Shown here: piece after piece, positions 59,331-64,000 of the stretch
Position numbering within the stretch: position 1 is the first letter of the stretch
Layout: every line of letters starts with the position of its first letter
Source of the DNA: Medicago truncatula
Lineage: Eukaryota; Streptophyta; Magnoliopsida; Fabales; Fabaceae
Direction: 5' to 3'
Assembly: GCF_003473485.1 (NCBI RefSeq)
Contig: NC_053046.1
Coordinates: forward strand, 7,884,001-7,948,000
Length of the DNA: 64,000 bases
Notes under the pieces: model-generated
What the model was told of the DNA's origin: nothing
What the model saw: the letters and a program-made list of their open reading frames with translations, nothing else
Databases searched by the model: none
Made by a program: the position numbers and the translations under genes

Positions 59331-62300
59331 CTACACTTCAAGTGGATTGGAACTTAATGCATCTGTGGTCCTTTTGTGTGTATCAAAACACTCGTTCAAG
59401 AATTCAGTAACTTGTAATAGATATACGTCTGGAAAATTCCTGTAATGATCCACATGGGGAGATGAACCAAAGTTATAGGATTTAACCCTTTTTCCGATCT
59501 TTCTCTGCTCCTCAATAAACACTTCTATTGATCGAAACGGGATTACTTTGTCAGCTGTACTATACAGGTAGAGCTGAGGACAAGGCTGGTGCTCCGCAAG
59601 GGGATTGAAAACCTTCCTTAACCTCCTGTATTTGAGACAGAAAATTTTGAAGTGTATATTAACGGTTACAATTAACAAAGTTAAAGGTTGTTGCAATTGA
59701 CGCAACATCATTTACGTAGCAACATAAGGATTGGAGGGAAGACACTTACCGATCCGATTCTGGCAACTGCAAAAGAAATGAGAATATCTTCTCTAATAGT
59801 GACAACACCACAATTTCAACTATGGAAGGTTCATTTTGTTGAATCGTTGTCTCTGATTTAGGCTTGTTTCCTACGTCGACTAAAGCTTGTGTTGAAGAGC
59901 TGCGTTTCTGCAATATAGCAGTAGCAAAACCAGCAGCCCAGACCTACAACATAAACATACAATGAAACAGAAATTGATGGTTCATAATCAAACAAATTAC
60001 CAAAGGCAAAGGAAGAACAAACAACAAATCAAGGTCGATTAAAAACTTGACTTGAGAAATGAAAGCCTTGCATAAGATCCAAATAAGCAGAACCAAAAAA
60101 GCAGAATTGATTGTGAAAATGTGTGTTTGGTATTAGAGTGGAGTATTTGAAATGGAGTATCAGAAATTCAGAATTGATTTTCGCTCCTACCAAATGTGAA
60201 TTTAGGAGAAATACATGTTTGATTGCTCTCAGAAAAAAATGATTTTGCTTGACTAGAAGTGATAAAAGGTAACACCTGTAAAAACTTGCATTGAGTTATC
60301 ATCGAACTTGTTTTCTCCAGTAAAAATATTCAACCATAAAACATTTCAATTTAAACTCAATTTTAACCAAAACAATTTTATAAAATCAAATTCACCAAAA
60401 ATCGCATTTAGAGTAAACTTGATTAGCAAAATTGGTTTGCTTAAAATTGAGTTTGAAGTGAAATGATGCTTGAGATTTGAATTGCTCCTGAAAAAATATT
60501 CAAGCATAAAACATTTCACTTTAAACTTATTTTTAACCAAATCAATTTTACAAAAGCAAGTTCATCATAGATGACATTTTGAGTAAACTTGATTTGCAAA
60601 ATTGATCTGGTTAAAATTGAGTTTGAAGTGAAATGATGCTTGAGATTTGAATTGCTTGAGGAGAATACCCCTCAGCCTTGTGTATTTATAAGCATGAATT
60701 ACAATCAGAATCCTTTAATTATAGTGATGCGAATAAATCTAATTAATTATAAAAATAAAATCAATAGGATATTCAGCATATTTACAGAACTAGTTAAAGC
60801 AAGAAATCAATGGGGAAATATCTCAACAATCCCTACACTTTTAACTATGAATTACAATCAGAACCCTTTAATTATAGAGATACGGATAAGTAATGTACCA
60901 AAAACAAGAGATACGAATAAGAACCTAATCTACCAAATAAATTAAAAGAAATAAAAATAAAAGGATATTCAGCATATTTACATTTACATAACTAATTAAA
61001 TTAAGAAATCAATGGGAAAATATCTCAACAATCTCAACAGTTTTAATCAAGACACGAACTACTTCTTATCACTTATAAACAATCCGAGAATTGGAGGAAA
61101 AGTCAAATCGGTTGTCTGACTATAACCAAACATTGATATTTTTCCTAAAATCACATGCAAAATCAATTGAGATTTCCACAGTGAAACCAAACACGCACAA
61201 ATATGCTCAATACAAATGGTGTGAACCGTGAGTGAAAATCCACATTTTTTTTAGACAGCAACAAAATTCTCCTAAATTCTAACAAACCCAAGAGTAGTAA
61301 TCAAAGCAAAGGTTTTGTCAACCACAATCATAATTGTACTCCAAATTTCAAAAGTAAAATCCACAATCACAAAGTAACAACCACAGTCACAAAGTGTACG
61401 TTTTGTTTCACTTTTAGAGGAGATAAAATTATCATTGATTTTGATATGTTTGCCTCCATAATTGATTTTAACTTGAAGCTTGCGTGTTTGGTTTTATAGT
61501 AGGGAGGGCCAAAAGTGATTCCAAACACAAAGTTGATTTTGATATATTTGGGTGATGTCAATTAGAAATACCCTAAACATGATTTTTACACTCAAATTTA
61601 TTGTTCAACTCACTTTACGGGAATGTAACCAAACATTAATGAATTCACATTCAAAATCAATTTTTATCACCGTAGAACAAAAACACATACGTAATTTGGA
61701 GCTTTTGCCTCTACAATTAATTTTAAACCACAAAATTATTTGTCAGCCGAGACGGGTTAGTTGGCACCCCCTACTGCTCCAGCCATTAAACTCAATGTTA
61801 ATGGTAGTTCTCTAGGTAACCAAAGGCAATCAGATTACGGTGGCATTCTGCCAAACAACAAAGGCAAATGGCTGCTGGGCTTCATGGGTTACTCTGGCTA
61901 TATAATTAACATGAATGCTGAGATATCAACTACATATCATGGTCTGCATTTTGTTTGGGAAGCTCGTCACTATTTCAGTGGATTCTACTCATCCTCATGC
62001 ACCACTTGTGTCTCAGATCAAGAAGCTTGTCTCTTTGGATTGGAATTTTACATTCACTCGAGCTTATGTGAAGGGAATAGTTGTGCAGATTGGTTCGCTA
62101 AATAGGGTGCGATGTCTACTGTGAGGGTACATCTCTTCACACTTCTCCAACTGACCTCTCCTTGTTGTTGCTTCCAGATACAATACAATGGTAGTCTTAA
62201 CTCACAGGCCTTAGTTTCTTCTCTCTTTTTCCGTTTGATTTTATATTCTTCTTGATCAAATAAATCTCGAAATTATTGTTCGACCCACTTTTACATAAAT

Positions 62301-63347
62301 ATATTCAAACATAGATCATTCAACATTCAACTCACTTTTAATCAGAGCCAATTGAACCAAAATCAATTTTTATAACTACAGACCAAATATGAAAGACACA
62401 CAAAGTAACAACTGAGTTTCAAAAACTATCTTTTTCAACAACCAAAAATGCTTATAAAATCAAATTCTTAGAACCTGAGGATTAAAAGGCTCAGCCCCTC
62501 CAGAATCAACAATGCATGCTTTAATCTTCTCCATAACAACATTATGACTATCCATGAATCTAGCAAGAATAGAACCATACCTACAAAAAACACAAAACTA
62601 ACCATGAAATTTTTTGTCACACAAATCACATTACAAAACACCACAATCATCAAAACCATTAACAAAACCCACTTACACAAACCAACCAGTGTTACTGAAA
62701 GTGTGAAAAATCAAACATCTTTCTCTCCCATCCTTTTCCTCACAAGAAACCCATGAAGCCAATTCCTCAGCAAAAATTTCAATTTTTTTCTCAAGCACAC
62801 GTCCAAGGTCAAATCCAAGAATCTCTTTCACATCAACAACAAAAGTAACCGCATGAAAACCACGTGAATTGTACCATTCAGCATATCTTTTAAGGTGTCT
62901 GGTTTTTGCTCCAAGCCACCCCAACAAAACCACCGTAACAACACGGTTTTTGTTTCCACCGTAAAAACCTTCATTTCCGTTTTCCAAAGCTGGGTTCCAA
63001 ACAATACTAGTTGATTGTGAATTTGAGGTAAAGGGGTTGTTGAGAGTGTTATTGGGTATTGAAAAGTTGAGATTTTTAGAAGATGTGAGTGAAGAGAAGA
63101 ATCTATGACTATGAGGATTCGAATTTGGAGGAATGGGTGAGTGAGAAAAACGAGTGAGAGTTGATGAGATTTTGAGTGGTTTTTGAAGAGGGTTGTAGTG
63201 GTAATGGTGTGAAGGGAAAATGGGTGTGGAGGTTTTGGTTTTTGAGGCTAAGCGGTGACCCAGAAGGGAAGGGTTGAAGATTTTGAGACGAGCTTCCATG
63301 GTGGAAGATGGTGATGGGAAGAAGGAGAGTGTGAGTTTGAGATTCAT
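59331..63347 (-). CDS. DUF829 / TMEM53-like alpha/beta hydrolase
   Basis: Four exons: 63347-62677, 62580-62475, 59943-59750 and 59625-59331, giving 421 residues. The start is ATG at 63347 ([10 protein letters not shown]), because the preceding codon is GTG. After a Ser/Pro/His-rich N-terminus of about 130 residues without acidic clusters, perhaps an organelle transit peptide, the hydrolase fold begins: [20 protein letters not shown] (oxyanion region, 136-155), [17 protein letters not shown] (nucleophile elbow, Ser219), [22 protein letters not shown] (Asp349) and [15 protein letters not shown] (His381). These are the hallmarks of the DUF829/TMEM53 family, whose plant members have no agreed substrate. 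Intron 2 is unusually long (62474-59944) because of inserted repeats. Confidence 0.92.
60320..60655. repeat. Tandem pair of hairpin repeats in DUF829 intron 2
   Basis: Two units (about 60335-60485 and 60500-60655) each fold back: CATTTCACTTTAAACTTATT near the left of a unit pairs with AATTGAGTTTGAAGTGAAATG-type sequence at its right. The units share TTGAAGTGAAATGATGCTTG and AGAGTAAACTTGATT-like words. Looks like a MITE that was duplicated or inserted twice in tandem. Confidence 0.75.
60692..61033. repeat. Imperfect tandem duplication in DUF829 intron 2
   Basis: ATGAATTACAATCAGAA, CCTTTAATTATAG, AGGATATTCAGCATATTTAC and AAATCAATGGGRAAATATCTC occur twice in the same order (about 60692-60830 and 60846-61033). 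No coding meaning. Confidence 0.8.
61738..62285 (+). pseudogene. 5'-truncated LINE with RNase H domain in DUF829 intron 2
   Basis: Plus strand, opposite to the host gene. The frame reads [38 protein letters not shown] and [17 protein letters not shown], then after a frameshift [16 protein letters not shown] and [15 protein letters not shown], and in the other frame NSCADWFAK. This order (strand 1, LLGF, NAE, DS, CADWLAK) is the RNase H domain at the end of plant L1 LINEs. Frameshifts and a stop make it dead. Flanks AAAATTATTTGTC (about 61731-61743) and GAAATTATTGTTC (about 62270-62282) look like an eroded target duplication. Confidence 0.8.
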
Positions 63348-64000
63348 CACAAAGTGAAATCAAATTAGTGAGACTTTGATTTCTACGCCAATGAGCGGGA
63401 TAATTTTCCCACCTTCCTGGGCTGTTATTACCCAACCACCCTAGTAAATAAATAGCCTCCTCGGACACGACACTCACACTACATCTACCTATTAGTTTAG
63501 AAAAGAGAAATGATATTTATACAATCATTTTGTGATAATTTTCTTACAACTTTTTTTCTGATATTCACATTATTCTCTTTTTTTTTTTTTTTTTTTCTCT
63601 TCATTATTTTTAACCAATGAAAAGAGAGAAAGAAGAAGTTGTTACTAAAAATTGTATTAAATGATTGTTCAAATATCACTGCTCTTTAAAAAATAATATA
63701 ATTAAATGCAATGGTAGTTGTTGGTGTTGTGTCATGTCGGACACCATACCGACACATGTTAGATATCAGGAACATTCGATCAAAAGTGTCGGTTTTACAT
63801 AGATATTGTTATCGCATGTGTGCATTGTGCATATTAAATAGATATCTACATTCTGTATGTATAACTGTCATCTTCAGTGCTGGTGACGATAGATGAAGGA
63901 GAAATGTGATTCATAAAGGAGAGTTTAGTGATCCTTTGAGATACTCACCTACTCATGCATTTATTTAGCTATGCGATTTCATTAAACTCAAACTAGTAGT
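63348..64000. other. DUF829 promoter side and right-edge spacer
   Basis: Contains the leader of the DUF829 gene and a long T run at about 63578-63598. The frames at 63497-63896 show no motif. Nothing else recognised to the window end. Confidence 0.5.

Noticed and set aside
1-64000. CRISPR-like arrays, prokaryotic operons or phage genes
   Set aside because: None seen; direct repeats here are tandem, MITE or target-duplication types and all recognised genes are plant nuclear genes.
1-64000. True tRNA, rRNA or snoRNA genes
   Set aside because: tRNA-like boxes occur only within SINE-type repeats with poly(A) tails, target duplications or degenerate arms; no complete cloverleaf was identified.

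Overview
This is a eukaryotic window from a dicot plant: AT-rich DNA, intron-containing genes with GT..AG junctions, plant-only families (tubby-like F-box, U-box/ARM PUB, PPR E-class, laccase) and dense small transposons. Gene content, the broken F-box/FBD gene and the repeat style suggest a papilionoid legume, possibly Medicago or a close relative. That assignment is inference; no species-specific marker was seen. I rebuilt exon structures by eye from reading frame, splice dinucleotides and remembered Arabidopsis relatives, so junctions are predictions.

Layout. 1-9.2 kb: no confident gene. It holds a copia-like LTR on the minus strand, a roughly 0.6-kb tandem duplication with a SINE in one copy, and simple repeats. 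9.67-12.95 kb: PUB5-type U-box/ARM E3 ligase (+). 14.1-16.6 kb: TLP2-type tubby-like F-box protein (-). 17.9-25.1 kb: a transposon graveyard with a 5'-truncated LINE carrying an RNase H domain, Stowaway-, Tourist-, Mutator- and CACTA-type MITEs, and a poly(A) retroposon nested in a DNA element. 26.6-29.5 kb and 37.4-39.7 kb: two paralogous laccases (+), both with a candidate miR397 site. Between them lie F-box/FBD/LRR pseudogene pieces, a solo LTR with perfect target-site duplication, an exact 89-bp tandem duplication and a nested MITE pair. 40.4-42.7 kb: RCC1-repeat protein (-). 43.4-46.3 kb: glucose-6-phosphate 1-epimerase-like protein (+). 46.8-48.3 kb: intronless E-class PPR protein (-). 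49.0-49.5 kb: Ty3/gypsy pol fragment joined to a tRNA-like repeat. 50.8-51.7 kb: Qa-SNARE SYP112 (-) with a 30-bp minisatellite in its leader. 54.0-57.5 kb: phosphopantetheine adenylyltransferase COAD (-), bracketed by two SINEs of one family and with a possible uORF. 59.3-63.3 kb: DUF829/TMEM53-like alpha/beta hydrolase (-), whose 2.5-kb second intron holds a second truncated RNase H LINE and tandem hairpins.

The genes form no obvious pathway cluster. The only family relationship is the laccase pair, which is expected to act in cell-wall (lignin) polymerisation. I found no gene-level system that looks new. The best second-look items are structural: the 103-bp inverted repeat around the first laccase, the datable nested insertions, the missing DYW domain of the PPR protein, the COAD uORF and the SYP112 leader minisatellite.
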